A stretch of DNA of 8,339 nt from JBAYJM01 sp041665065 (GCA_041665065.1 JBAYJM010000026.1:1-8339), one strand, 5' to 3'; shown: positions 1 to 7,193, counted from the first letter of the stretch. Translations and numbers: made by a program. Notes: a model not told the origin generated them from the letters alone.

Positions 1-699
1 AGATATCTTAAAGGTTGAGGTGGCGGTATTTAGACAGTTATAATTCACAGAATCCGCTTCACAAATTTCAATATTGTTTGTAATTATTTTTGTGCTCGTA
101 TTATAAATCGTAGACGCATCCATCGCCATCTTAAATGTGACTACCACCTGGGTATCAATGGATACTCCCCTTTGATTTGGAGTTGGATAAACACTTTCAA
201 TTGGACCGCGGCCAATCATGGATCTATTCCAGTCATCTGGCCCGCCCGGGATTGTTGGACCTCCGGAACCGCCTCGCCCAAAAGTGCCATTTAGAAAACC
301 CATAACAAAAGTCGCTATTGCAAATGCCAAAGAAATAACAATGACGCCTATGATTGCATTGATTATAATTTTCCTGGCCTTTTCAACTTTGCCCGGATCG
401 CCTTGTGAGCTCATCCAAATCCAACCGCCGTAGATAATAAAAAGTATTAATAATACGCCCAAAATTGCCAAGAAAATCTGAACAATTCTACCAATTATAG
501 TTGCCAAGCTCGCTTCTGTTTTGAGGCCGGCCGAGTCAACAAACTGATTAATATTTTGACTTGACTGGGTAACTGTTTGGGCAAAGGATGTATCTGGCAA
601 AATAAAAATAAACACCGCAACAATTATTAAACCAAGTAATAAGACGGCGTTAAATTTAATTAACGACCTTTGCATGGATAAAAGTCGTTTGAGGGTCAT
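1..699 (-). CDS. TrbC/VirB2-like pilin-type membrane protein with Ig-like domain (3'-truncated by window edge)
   Basis: The frame is open for 233 codons from ATG at 699 to the left edge, so the C-terminus is missing. Residues 1-40 form an N-terminal signal: a basic start, a hydrophobic core at about 18-34, and SFA-QT as a plausible signal peptidase I site after Ala40. Two further membrane segments lie at about 68-92 and 110-134, joined by a short polar loop (SSQGDPGKVEKARK). This layout is typical of the T4SS-pilin-like (TrbC/VirB2 type) proteins common in CPR genomes. A Gly/Pro-rich linker (138-157) leads to a region from about 167 that resembles SbsA-type Ig-like domains (VYPTPNQRGVSIDTQVVVTF, then K-MAMD). 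I infer an envelope or surface protein with an exported adhesive domain; the substrate or partner is unknown. It has its own promoter (731-760) and no Shine-Dalgarno sequence. ATG at 675 is an alternative start. Confidence 0.8.
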   Translation of the reverse strand, partial: MTLKRLLSMQRSLIKFNAVLLLGLIIVAVFIFILPDTSFAQTVTQSSQNINQFVDSAGLKTEASLATIIGRIVQIFLAILGVLLILFIIYGGWIWMSSQGDPGKVEKARKIIINAIIGVIVISLAFAIATFVMGFLNGTFGRGGSGGPTIPGGPDDWNRSMIGRGPIESVYPTPNQRGVSIDTQVVVTFKMAMDASTIYNTSTKIITNNIEICEADSVNYNCLNTATSTFKIS

Positions 700-730
700 A
701 GGTTTAAAATTTAAATAGTATTTGATATTA

Positions 731-760
731 ATTATAACACAATTAACATCCTTAATCCAA
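731..760 (-). promoter_or_regulatory. Sigma70-type promoter of the pilin-like gene
   Basis: On the minus strand a perfect TATAAT (731-736) is preceded by TGT, an extended -10. A weak -35 TTGGAT lies at 755-760 with an 18-nt spacer. Predicted initiation near 724 gives a leader of about 25 nt. The block around the -10 (AATTGTGTTATAATTAA) is nearly identical to that of the lepB promoter. Confidence 0.6.
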
Positions 761-833
761 GTGCCAAAAAATCATGCCTGTTGAAAACTCAAAATGCCAA
801 AATTAAAACCATAGCGCAATAAATACACAAAAC

Positions 834-859
834 AAAAAAACTCCCTCGGGAGTTTTTTT
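834..859 (-). terminator. Intrinsic terminator after yqeY (bidirectional in form)
   Basis: An A7-CTCCC-TC-GGGAG-T7 inverted repeat has a G/C core stem with flanking A and T runs, so it can terminate on either strand. It starts 13 nt past the yqeY stop codon and so ends the lepB-hisS-rpsU-yqeY transcript. The formal loop is 2 nt; a CTCG tetraloop is more realistic. Confidence 0.85.
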
Positions 860-872
860 TGTCTATGAGAGA

Positions 873-1337
873 TTATTTTGACAACTCTTCTTTTAAAATT
901 TTTGAGACTAGCTGTCCATCAGCTTTACTACCAACTCTAGCCATAACAGCACCCATGGCTTTTCCAAAATCTGAAGCTCCGTAGCCGGATTGTGAAATAA
1001 TTTCACAAATTTCCTTTCTAACCTGATCTTCTGAAAGTTGCTCTGGCAAGTATCTTTCCAAAATTGCCATTTCTTCGCTTTCCTTCTGTGCCAAATCATT
1101 TCTATCGGCTTGCTGATATGATTCAATAGAGTCTTTTCTTTTTTTAATTTCCGATTTAACAATGGCCATAACATCGCCATCATCAAGCACCTGGTCCTTA
1201 GCCATTCTTTTTTCGATTATCTTATTTGTTAAAGCGGACTTTAACATTCTTAACGTTGAGACGCTCTTTTCGTCCTTGCCTTTAAAAGCCGTTAAAAAAT
1301 CCTGCTCAATTTGTTTTTGTATCATATTTTTAAACAT
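873..1337 (-). CDS. yqeY: GatB/YqeY domain-containing protein
   Basis: A 154-residue protein with the full length and pattern of the YqeY family. It has an N-terminal helical region (DEKSVSTLRMLKSAL, about 22-36), then KRKDSIESYQQADR with the acidic helix ESEEMAILERYLPEQL (about 66-102), and the C-terminal GKAMGAVMARVGSKADGQLV signature (about 125-144). The family resembles the tRNA-binding tail domain of the GatB amidotransferase subunit; its cellular role is not settled. Pairing with rpsU is widespread in bacteria and fits a translation-related job. ATG at 1325 (MIQKQIEQDF) aligns better with the usual family N-terminus than ATG at 1337. Neither start has a Shine-Dalgarno sequence. The gene begins just past a strong hairpin (1346-1371). 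Confidence 0.9.
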   Translation of the reverse strand: MFKNMIQKQIEQDFLTAFKGKDEKSVSTLRMLKSALTNKIIEKRMAKDQVLDDGDVMAIVKSEIKKRKDSIESYQQADRNDLAQKESEEMAILERYLPEQLSEDQVRKEICEIISQSGYGASDFGKAMGAVMARVGSKADGQLVSKILKEELSK

Positions 1338-1345
1338 TCACGTAA

Positions 1346-1371
1346 CTGCCAATTTTCTAAAAAATTGGCAG
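1346..1371 (-). other. Perfect 11-bp hairpin between rpsU and yqeY
   Basis: The inverted repeat CTGCCAATTTT / AAAATTGGCAG has a 4-nt loop and lies wholly inside the 47-nt gap between rpsU and yqeY. No U-tract follows on either strand, so it does not look like an ordinary intrinsic terminator. Its downstream foot is 8 nt from the longer yqeY start. It could be an RNA-processing or stability element, or could separate expression of the two genes. Confidence 0.6.
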
Positions 1372-1384
1372 AAAATATGCTTGC

Positions 1385-1621
1385 TTAATTTCTTTTTGTA
1401 GGTTCCTCAATAAGCTTGCCGATCTTTTTAAGATACTCTCTTTTAGAAGTAATTTCAGATCTTCTTGCAGCAGCCGCCCTAACAGCGGTTCTATTCTTTC
1501 TTTTCTCATGGAATCTTACTTTTCTGCTTTGTAATAATCTTCCACTTTGTTGAATTTTTTTGCTGAATCTTCTGACTAACGCCTCAAAGGTTTCTCCCTT
1601 TTTTCTTTTCACTTCAGCCAT
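1385..1621 (-). CDS. rpsU: Small-subunit ribosomal protein bS21
   Basis: The 78-residue, strongly basic protein carries the bS21 pattern: KKGETFEALVRRFSKKIQQSG (about 7-27), a basic RKVRFHEKRKNR stretch, and an Ala/Arg-rich RAAAARR helix. bS21 binds near the 3' end of 16S rRNA on the 30S platform, close to the anti-Shine-Dalgarno sequence. The start is fixed by a 7-nt Shine-Dalgarno match (1627-1633), the only strong one in the window. It is the third gene of the lepB-hisS-rpsU-yqeY run, 31 nt after hisS. The length is close to the usual 65-75 residues, with a short C-terminal extension. Confidence 0.95.
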   Translation of the reverse strand: MAEVKRKKGETFEALVRRFSKKIQQSGRLLQSRKVRFHEKRKNRTAVRAAAARRSEITSKREYLKKIGKLIEEPTKRN

Positions 1622-1626
1622 TTAAT

Positions 1627-1633
1627 TCACCTC
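1627..1633 (-). promoter_or_regulatory. Strong Shine-Dalgarno sequence of rpsU
   Basis: On the minus strand GAGGTGA lies 5 nt before the rpsU ATG and would pair over 7 consecutive bases with a standard 16S rRNA 3' end. The other seven protein genes have nothing comparable upstream of their starts. Confidence 0.85.
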
Positions 1634-1652
1634 GCTTTCTATATAATTTTTA

Positions 1653-3179
1653 TTAATAAACATCTATATCATTTCCATAATCCATCATATTATCATATTT
1701 CCCGCTTCTCTTATCCTCAAAATCGTTCTCTTCATTCGATGTAAAGTCACCAAAATCTGACTTCTGCTTCTTCGGCTTAGGCAAAGAAGAGTCTGATTCG
1801 TCCACAGTAAATTTATCTAATTTTTCTCCGCGCCATTTATCCATTCTTTTCACCATTTCATTTTCTATCTTATTATAAGCCACTATTTCTTGAATTCCTC
1901 CATCCATATCCCTTACCAAAACCGTATCTTCTCCAATTTCTTTTTGGCCGATAATTAAAGTAAATTTCACCTTTAGCTTATTTGCTATTTCCAGCTGAGC
2001 CTTGAGACTATCCTTGTAAAAAGCCTGGGACATTTTAAATCCTTTTCTTCTTAATTTTTCATACATAACAAAAGCTTTCTTTTTGGCCGCATCGCCAAGC
2101 TGAGCAACAAATACCTCGGGCTGATAAACCTCCGGAACCTCAATTTCTTTTTCTCTCAACTTTGCCACTATCCTATCCATGCCCATAGATAGGCCGCAAG
2201 CAGGAGTTTCTTGCCGGCCACCCAATACTCCAACTAAACTATCATATCTCCCTCCGCCACCTAAAGCGGTTTTTCCTTCACTGTCATCAGCCGACCAATA
2301 TTCAAAAATTGTTTTGGAATAATAATCTAAGCCACGGACGACCTGCGCATTTAGGACATATGGCAAGTCCAACTCATCCAAATATTCGATAACCTTCATA
2401 AAATGCTTCTTACAATCTTCATCAAGATAATCAAGAATCTGCGGTGCTTCGATCTTAAGTTTTTCACAACCTTCTTCCTTGCAATCTAATAATCGCATAG
2501 GATTTTTCACTAATCTTTTCTGACAGCTTTCACATAAATCCTTGCCTTTTGATTTGTAATATTTTACCAGGGCCTTTTTATATTCTTCGCGACATGAAGT
2601 GCATCCAATACTGTTAACCTGAATTACAGATTCAATGCCTAAATCATTTAAAATATTCCAACCCATGAGAATTAATTGCGCATCCAGTGCCGGACTTATT
2701 TCACCGATAGCCTCAAATCCGAATTGATATAGTTGTCTATATCTTCCCGACTGCGGTTTTTCATGACGAAACATGGGGCCATAATAATATAACTTTACTG
2801 GCTGCGTTTGGTTAATCATTCCGTGCTGAATATATGCTCTAACGACTGAAGCAGTATTTTCCGGTCTCAAAGTTAATTCATCGCCACCCTGATCAATAAA
2901 TGTATACATCTCTTTCTCCACAATGTCTGTCTGCTTTCCAATGCCTCGCTCAAACACATCCATGTATTCAACTATGGGAGTATCAATTTTTCCATAGCCG
3001 TAATCATTGGCTATTTTTTTACCAACTTTAATTACTGATTCCCAATATTTTTGATCCTGCGGCAAAAGATCCCGCATTCCCGTTACGGTCAATATTTCCT
3101 TTTTTGCCTTTTTAGCTTTTTTAATTTCTTTTTCTTTGTTGTCCATTTTGTTGTCTATTTTTTTCTTTGGTCTTGCCAT
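1653..3179 (-). CDS. hisS: Histidyl-tRNA synthetase with N- and C-terminal extensions
   Basis: Class II synthetase that charges tRNA-His with histidine. The start of the catalytic fold is TGMRDLLP (about 33-40). Motif 2 is GPMFRHEKPQSGRYRQ (134-149, Arg138). The histidine-binding RGLDYYSKTIFE box (282-293) carries the expected catalytic Arg282. GGGGRYDSL lies at 307-315 and motif 3 (CGLSMGMDR) at 328-336. An anticodon-binding domain follows, about 354-445. Paired cysteines at 193/196, 216/219 and 233/238 in the insertion domain look like metal ligands, as in some bacterial HisRS. At 508 residues it is longer than the usual 420-430. The extra length is a Lys-rich N-terminal stretch (12 Lys in the first 27 residues) and an acidic, low-complexity tail of about 55 residues. 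ATG at 3146 (Met12) is an alternative start. It follows lepB by 26 nt, with no Shine-Dalgarno sequence. Confidence 0.95.
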   Translation of the reverse strand: MARPKKKIDNKMDNKEKEIKKAKKAKKEILTVTGMRDLLPQDQKYWESVIKVGKKIANDYGYGKIDTPIVEYMDVFERGIGKQTDIVEKEMYTFIDQGGDELTLRPENTASVVRAYIQHGMINQTQPVKLYYYGPMFRHEKPQSGRYRQLYQFGFEAIGEISPALDAQLILMGWNILNDLGIESVIQVNSIGCTSCREEYKKALVKYYKSKGKDLCESCQKRLVKNPMRLLDCKEEGCEKLKIEAPQILDYLDEDCKKHFMKVIEYLDELDLPYVLNAQVVRGLDYYSKTIFEYWSADDSEGKTALGGGGRYDSLVGVLGGRQETPACGLSMGMDRIVAKLREKEIEVPEVYQPEVFVAQLGDAAKKKAFVMYEKLRRKGFKMSQAFYKDSLKAQLEIANKLKVKFTLIIGQKEIGEDTVLVRDMDGGIQEIVAYNKIENEMVKRMDKWRGEKLDKFTVDESDSSLPKPKKQKSDFGDFTSNEENDFEDKRSGKYDNMMDYGNDIDVY

Positions 3180-3205
3180 AAGATTGTCTTAATCGAATTA
3201 AACGC

Positions 3206-3802
3206 TTACTGAGTTTTTGGAGTTTCAAAAACTGTTATTTTATTAAGAGGCCATGCCCTGATCCAAGCCCTGCCGACAATATAATCCTTTTTGACCGGTC
3301 CGAAAATTCTGGAGTCCAAGCTTTGACTTCTATTATCCCCCAAAACAAAAAACTCATTAGATCCCAAAACAATATCACTATACCCTCTCAGAGGCAAATC
3401 GGTTACAATCCCTTGGGGAAGATAACTTTCGATCAGTTCAACTGACTTTCCGTTGACATCAACAATGTAGATTTTGCCGTTTTCAATTTTAATATGTTCA
3501 CCGGGCAAACCCATTACTCTTTTTATAAAATATTGCTTGGGATCTGTCGGGTATTTAAAAACTATGACATCTCCCCTTTTGGGTTCGGAGAGTCTATACG
3601 TGATTTCATCAATAATTAGATATTGATGGTCATAAAAATTCGGCTCCATTGATGCTCCCTTAACATAAAATGGCTTCACCAAATAATACCTTATTCCCAG
3701 CATAATAGCGACTATGATTATCATCTCAATGATAAAATGTGCTATTTGCCTGCCCCTTGATTGAGAAGGCTCTAAATTATTATCAAATACATCTTTAGCC
3801 AT
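3206..3802 (-). CDS. lepB: Signal peptidase I
   Basis: A 198-residue membrane serine protease of family S26 that removes signal peptides from exported proteins. One N-terminal membrane anchor spans about 20-42. The catalytic serine is Ser51 in the GASMEPNF box, and the general-base lysine is Lys94 in FIKRVMGLPGE. The conserved GDNRSQSLDSR box (155-165) includes the structural Asp and Ser residues. Length and single-anchor layout match Gram-positive-type enzymes. It heads the operon, with a promoter at 3847-3874 and a leader of about 38 nt lacking a Shine-Dalgarno sequence. The pilin-like protein at 1-699 has a signal sequence this enzyme could cut; that link is inference. Confidence 0.95.
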   Translation of the reverse strand: MAKDVFDNNLEPSQSRGRQIAHFIIEMIIIVAIMLGIRYYLVKPFYVKGASMEPNFYDHQYLIIDEITYRLSEPKRGDVIVFKYPTDPKQYFIKRVMGLPGEHIKIENGKIYIVDVNGKSVELIESYLPQGIVTDLPLRGYSDIVLGSNEFFVLGDNRSQSLDSRIFGPVKKDYIVGRAWIRAWPLNKITVFETPKTQ

Positions 3803-3846
3803 TTTTTAGATTTAATAAGTTATTGAATATTTTGCAATATTATTTA

Positions 3847-3874
3847 ATTATAACACAATTTTCTAATTTTGCAA
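3847..3874 (-). promoter_or_regulatory. Promoter of the lepB-hisS-rpsU-yqeY operon
   Basis: On the minus strand: TTGCAA (3869-3874), a 16-nt spacer and TATAAT (3847-3852), with TGT directly before the -10 (extended -10). Initiation is expected near 3840. It faces away from the LCP-gene promoter, with the two -35 elements 33 nt apart. Confidence 0.75.
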
Positions 3875-3907
3875 GCCCATTTCACAATCCGATTAAACCA
3901 TAAAATG

Positions 3908-3936
3908 TTGGCAAAACTCAAGCCATATTATATAAT
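3908..3936 (+). promoter_or_regulatory. Promoter of the LytR-CpsA-Psr gene
   Basis: TTGGCA (3908-3913), a 17-nt spacer and a perfect TATAAT (3931-3936): close to the sigma70 consensus. Initiation near 3943 gives an unusually long leader of about 100 nt, which contains the hairpin at 3952-3972. Confidence 0.8.
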
Positions 3937-3951
3937 AAGAAGTGAGCTCTT

Positions 3952-3976
3952 AAAAGAAAACTATTTTCTTTTTTTT
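3952..3976 (+). other. A/U-rich hairpin plus U-run in the LCP gene leader
   Basis: AAAAGAAAA and TTTTCTTTT form a 9-bp stem with a 3-nt loop, and the T-run continues past the stem. It begins about 10 nt after the predicted transcript start. The shape is terminator-like, but with only one G-C pair it is weak. It may be a leader attenuator or simply low-complexity DNA. Confidence 0.35.
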
Positions 3977-4041
3977 CTTTATTAGCAAATTATCACATTA
4001 ATACTAAAATCCTGTTAAATCAACCAATAAATTAATATACG

Positions 4042-5694
4042 ATGCCAGAAATGAAAGTAAATTTTTTGCCCGAAGATCAAGAGCAGAAAAACCATCAAAA
4101 ATTAAATGCAAATTTGGATTCCTTGGATTCCTCGATCAAAATTCCAAAAAATAAACACCAACAAGAATCAAGCTTCAGCTTAACAAAGCTAATTATACTT
4201 TTAGCCGTTGCCTTTTTTATTATTTTTATTGCACTCGCAGGGGTTTTGGCGTTTTCAAAAAATCAAATCTTTGATAATCTTTCCAAAATGAATCTATTTG
4301 GCCAAGTGGGGCAATTAATAACCAGCCAAGATAAAAAACTGATCGGTGAAAATGAAGATAGGATAAATATTTTATTAATGGGAATGGGCGGTAAGGGCCA
4401 CGATGGCGGGATGCTAAGCGACACCATGATACTAGCCAGCTTTAAGCCAAGTACAAATCAGGTGGCCATGATGTCTATTCCTCGAGACTTATATGTAAAA
4501 ACTGATAATTTTGGCTGGACAAAAATAAATGCAATAAATGCTTACAGCGAACAAAAAAAAGAAAATAGCGGCGGCGAGGCAGTAAGCAAAGCGCTATCAA
4601 AACTGTTAGGCCAAGAAATAAGTTATTATGTTGTTGTTGATTTTGACGGCTTCGAAAAATTAATTGATGAATTTGGAGGAGTCGATGTCACCGCTGATAA
4701 TGACCTGGTTGATTATCAATATCCTATCAGAGGCAGAGAAGATGCCTATCCCATCTCAAGTCGTTTTGAAAAATTATCGATTAAAAAAGGCCCGAATCAT
4801 TTTGATGGTGAAACCGCTTTAAAATATGCAAGATCAAGGCATGCACTCGGATCTGAAGGATCGGATTTTGCCCGCTCCAAAAGACAGCAAAAAATAATTA
4901 TAGGACTTAAAGATAAAATTTTATCGTCGCAGACACTGACAAGCCCCAACAAAATAAGCAGTCTGCTCACAGCTTTCAACAAAAACATTAAAACCAATTT
5001 TCAGCTCTGGGAATTGCTGAGGATTTATAATATTTCTAAAAATATTGATCAGAGTAAAATTATTCATCAGCCGATGGACGATTCATCAAGGCTACTATAT
5101 TCACAAGTAATAAATGGAGCATATGTACTATTACCGACTGGAGGCTCTTATGCAAAAATCAAAGCGATTTGGCAAAATATTTTTACAGCCAGCTCAACTG
5201 ATTTCACCGTTAAGGCAACAGACGAAGATGCAAACATTGCAAAAGAAATAGAAAAACTAAACGAGCAAAGCAAAAAAGAAAAGTTTACCGTTGTTACTTC
5301 AACCCCCAAAACAGCTTCGACAAGCCCAACGACTACACCAACTTCCACGGCAACAACCACCAATCAAGCCGTAGATCAGATTAAAGAAATCACAACCAAT
5401 GAATCAGTGCCTGAATATCAACTTGAGGGAGCTTCTATAGAAATAAGAAATGGTACGCAGATTGCCGGCTGGGCAACAACAGAAAAAACCCGACTTGTCG
5501 CAAAAAAAATGACTGTGGCCCTAACCGGCAATGCGCCTACACGCGACTATAAAAGAATCTATATTTATGATCTGTCCGGCGGGAGCTATCCGGCAACAGC
5601 AACCGAGCTTGCTAAAACTTATGGGAGCGCAGTATCAACAAACAAGCCTCCTTTCAATTCTAATGCATCTTTTCTAATCATATTAGGAAAATAA
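4042..5694 (+). CDS. LytR-CpsA-Psr (LCP) family protein with C-terminal LytR_C domain
   Basis: LCP enzymes transfer undecaprenyl-phosphate-linked glycopolymers onto peptidoglycan or other envelope acceptors, outside the cytoplasmic membrane. The cytoplasmic N-terminus (1-46) is polar, followed by one membrane helix (about 48-70). The LCP catalytic domain (about 106-290) shows INILLMGMGG, SDTMILASF with Asp127, SIPRDL with Arg148, FDGFEKLIDEFGGVDV (201-216), and FDGETALKYARSRH (254-267) followed by DFARSKRQQK; these hold the usual Asp and Arg residues that bind the Mg-pyrophosphate head. A Ser/Thr/Pro-rich linker (about 416-441) joins a LytR_C domain beginning IEIRNGTQIAGWA (467-479). The 550-residue length is normal for this two-domain form. 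ATG at 4042 has no Shine-Dalgarno sequence; Met4 is a possible alternative. The gene is a single transcription unit with its own promoter and terminator. Confidence 0.9.
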   Translation: MPEMKVNFLPEDQEQKNHQKLNANLDSLDSSIKIPKNKHQQESSFSLTKLIILLAVAFFIIFIALAGVLAFSKNQIFDNLSKMNLFGQVGQLITSQDKKLIGENEDRINILLMGMGGKGHDGGMLSDTMILASFKPSTNQVAMMSIPRDLYVKTDNFGWTKINAINAYSEQKKENSGGEAVSKALSKLLGQEISYYVVVDFDGFEKLIDEFGGVDVTADNDLVDYQYPIRGREDAYPISSRFEKLSIKKGPNHFDGETALKYARSRHALGSEGSDFARSKRQQKIIIGLKDKILSSQTLTSPNKISSLLTAFNKNIKTNFQLWELLRIYNISKNIDQSKIIHQPMDDSSRLLYSQVINGAYVLLPTGGSYAKIKAIWQNIFTASSTDFTVKATDEDANIAKEIEKLNEQSKKEKFTVVTSTPKTASTSPTTTPTSTATTTNQAVDQIKEITTNESVPEYQLEGASIEIRNGTQIAGWATTEKTRLVAKKMTVALTGNAPTRDYKRIYIYDLSGGSYPATATELAKTYGSAVSTNKPPFNSNASFLIILGK

Positions 5695-5697
5695 ATT

Positions 5698-5721
5698 AAA
5701 TACCCTAACGGGTATTTTTTT
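5698..5721 (+). terminator. Intrinsic terminator of the LCP gene
   Basis: AAATACCC-TAAC-GGGTATTT forms an 8-bp stem with a 4-nt loop, followed by T's (run 5715-5721). It starts 3 nt past the stop codon. Confidence 0.9.
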
Positions 5722-5734
5722 ATTTACTAAATAT

Positions 5735-5762
5735 TTGCAATAATACCTATTCCCTATATAAT
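5735..5762 (+). promoter_or_regulatory. Promoter of der-pth
   Basis: TTGCAA (5735-5740), a 16-nt spacer and TATAAT (5757-5762). Both hexamers and the spacer length are identical to the lepB promoter. Initiation near 5769 leaves a leader of about 20 nt without a Shine-Dalgarno sequence. Confidence 0.7.
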
Positions 5763-5789
5763 TAAGTATATTCACTATTAAAAACACCT

Positions 5790-7193
5790 ATGGCAAGTAA
5801 AAGAATGGCAAAAGTGGCAATTGTTGGTCGAGCTAATGTTGGAAAATCAACTTTATTTAATAAATTGATTGAAAAAAATAAAGCAATCGTATCTGAAGTA
5901 GCCGGCACCACCAGAGACAGAAACATTGATGTTGCATCATGGCAAGGACAAAGTTTTGAATTAATTGACACAGGCGGACTTGATATCGACGTCAAAAAAG
6001 CAAACAACATAGAAAAAGGCATACTGAGGCAATCGGAAAAAGCAATCAAAGATGCCGACTTGATTCTTCTTGTTATTGATGCAAAAAGCGGAGTGCTATC
6101 AACCGACAAGGAAATAGCAAAAAACTTAATGCGCCAGGATCTCAAAGATAAAACCATGCTAATCGCCAATAAAGCGGACTCTCTCAAATGGCGACAGCAA
6201 GATAAAGAAGTCTATAAACTCGGCATAGGTGAAATTAATTATGTCTCGGCCGCAAATGGCTCTGGCATCGGAGATTTGCTTGATGAAATTGCAACAAGAC
6301 TATCCAAATTAAAACTTACCAAAACCGACTACACCAATGATAAATCGCAAAAAATAAAACTGGCGATTGTAGGACGTCCTAATGTCGGCAAATCATCACT
6401 ATTAAATTCCATCTTAGGTGAAGAACGCGTTATTGTAACAGATACTCCACACACCACCAGAGAATCGCATGATAGTGAATTCAAATATAAGGATAATGAT
6501 TTTATTATTATTGATACCGCGGGCATTGTAAGATCGGGAAAAGTAGGACACAAGTCATTGGAAAAAAAATCCATAGATAAATCATTTAGTGCAATTGCCG
6601 GAGCAGATGTAGTCATTTTAGTTACCGAAGTCCAGCAGAGAATCAGCATGCAGGATAAAAAAATAACTCAAAAAATATTAGAAGAAGGAAAATCCGTGAT
6701 TATTGTCGCCAACAAATGGGACCTAATTCCTGACAAAGACACAAATACAATTAATAAATACATTGAATATTATCAAACAGAATTTCCATACTTATGGTGG
6801 GCGCCGGTATTATTTATGTCTGCCAAAGAAGACCTTAGATCAAAAAAAATACTTGACCTGGCCATAGAAATAAAAAATAGCAGAAAAACTGAACTAAACC
6901 AAAGCCAATTAGACCGTTTTTTAAAGTCAAAAATCAAACAGCACAAACCATCCAGGGGGAAGGGATTAAAAAATCCTTATATTTACAAAATTGAACAAAC
7001 CGGAATAAACCCGCCCCGATTTTTTATTCATGTTAACGACCCTCTCACCTTGCATTTTTCCTATATTCGATTTTTACAAAATAATTTGCGAGAAACGTTT
7101 AAAATAATAGGCACGCCCATCCAAATGGAAGTTAAAAAATGGAAAAGTTCTGAAAATTCAAAAGTTGCGGTACGCAAGAATAAAAAGAGATAA
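5790..7193 (+). CDS. der: Ribosome biogenesis GTPase Der (EngA)
   Basis: Essential double GTPase acting in assembly of the 50S ribosomal subunit. G domain 1: P-loop GRANVGKS (13-20), DTGG (60-63), NKAD (127-130), SAA (153-155). G domain 2: GRPNVGKSS (195-203), DTAG (242-245), NKWD (308-311), SAK (344-346). A C-terminal KH-like domain spans about 365-450, including the NPPRFFIHVNDP and HFSYIRFLQNNLRETF signatures, and ends in a basic tail. The 467 residues are a normal length. The first P-loop has Ala where Pro is usual, and switch I of domain 2 reads DTPHTTRESHD instead of the usual PGTTRD. ATG at 5805 (Met6, directly before KVAIVG) is an equally plausible start. pth follows after 14 nt. Confidence 0.95.
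   Translation: MASKRMAKVAIVGRANVGKSTLFNKLIEKNKAIVSEVAGTTRDRNIDVASWQGQSFELIDTGGLDIDVKKANNIEKGILRQSEKAIKDADLILLVIDAKSGVLSTDKEIAKNLMRQDLKDKTMLIANKADSLKWRQQDKEVYKLGIGEINYVSAANGSGIGDLLDEIATRLSKLKLTKTDYTNDKSQKIKLAIVGRPNVGKSSLLNSILGEERVIVTDTPHTTRESHDSEFKYKDNDFIIIDTAGIVRSGKVGHKSLEKKSIDKSFSAIAGADVVILVTEVQQRISMQDKKITQKILEEGKSVIIVANKWDLIPDKDTNTINKYIEYYQTEFPYLWWAPVLFMSAKEDLRSKKILDLAIEIKNSRKTELNQSQLDRFLKSKIKQHKPSRGKGLKNPYIYKIEQTGINPPRFFIHVNDPLTLHFSYIRFLQNNLRETFKIIGTPIQMEVKKWKSSENSKVAVRKNKKR

Noticed and set aside
218..433. Plus-strand reading frame of 71 codons
   Set aside because: It lies antisense to the pilin-like gene, whose minus-strand frame has a clear signal, two membrane helices and an Ig-like domain.
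908..1186. Alternative minus-strand frame inside yqeY
   Set aside because: The overlapping frame matches the YqeY family along its whole length; this one has no recognisable pattern.
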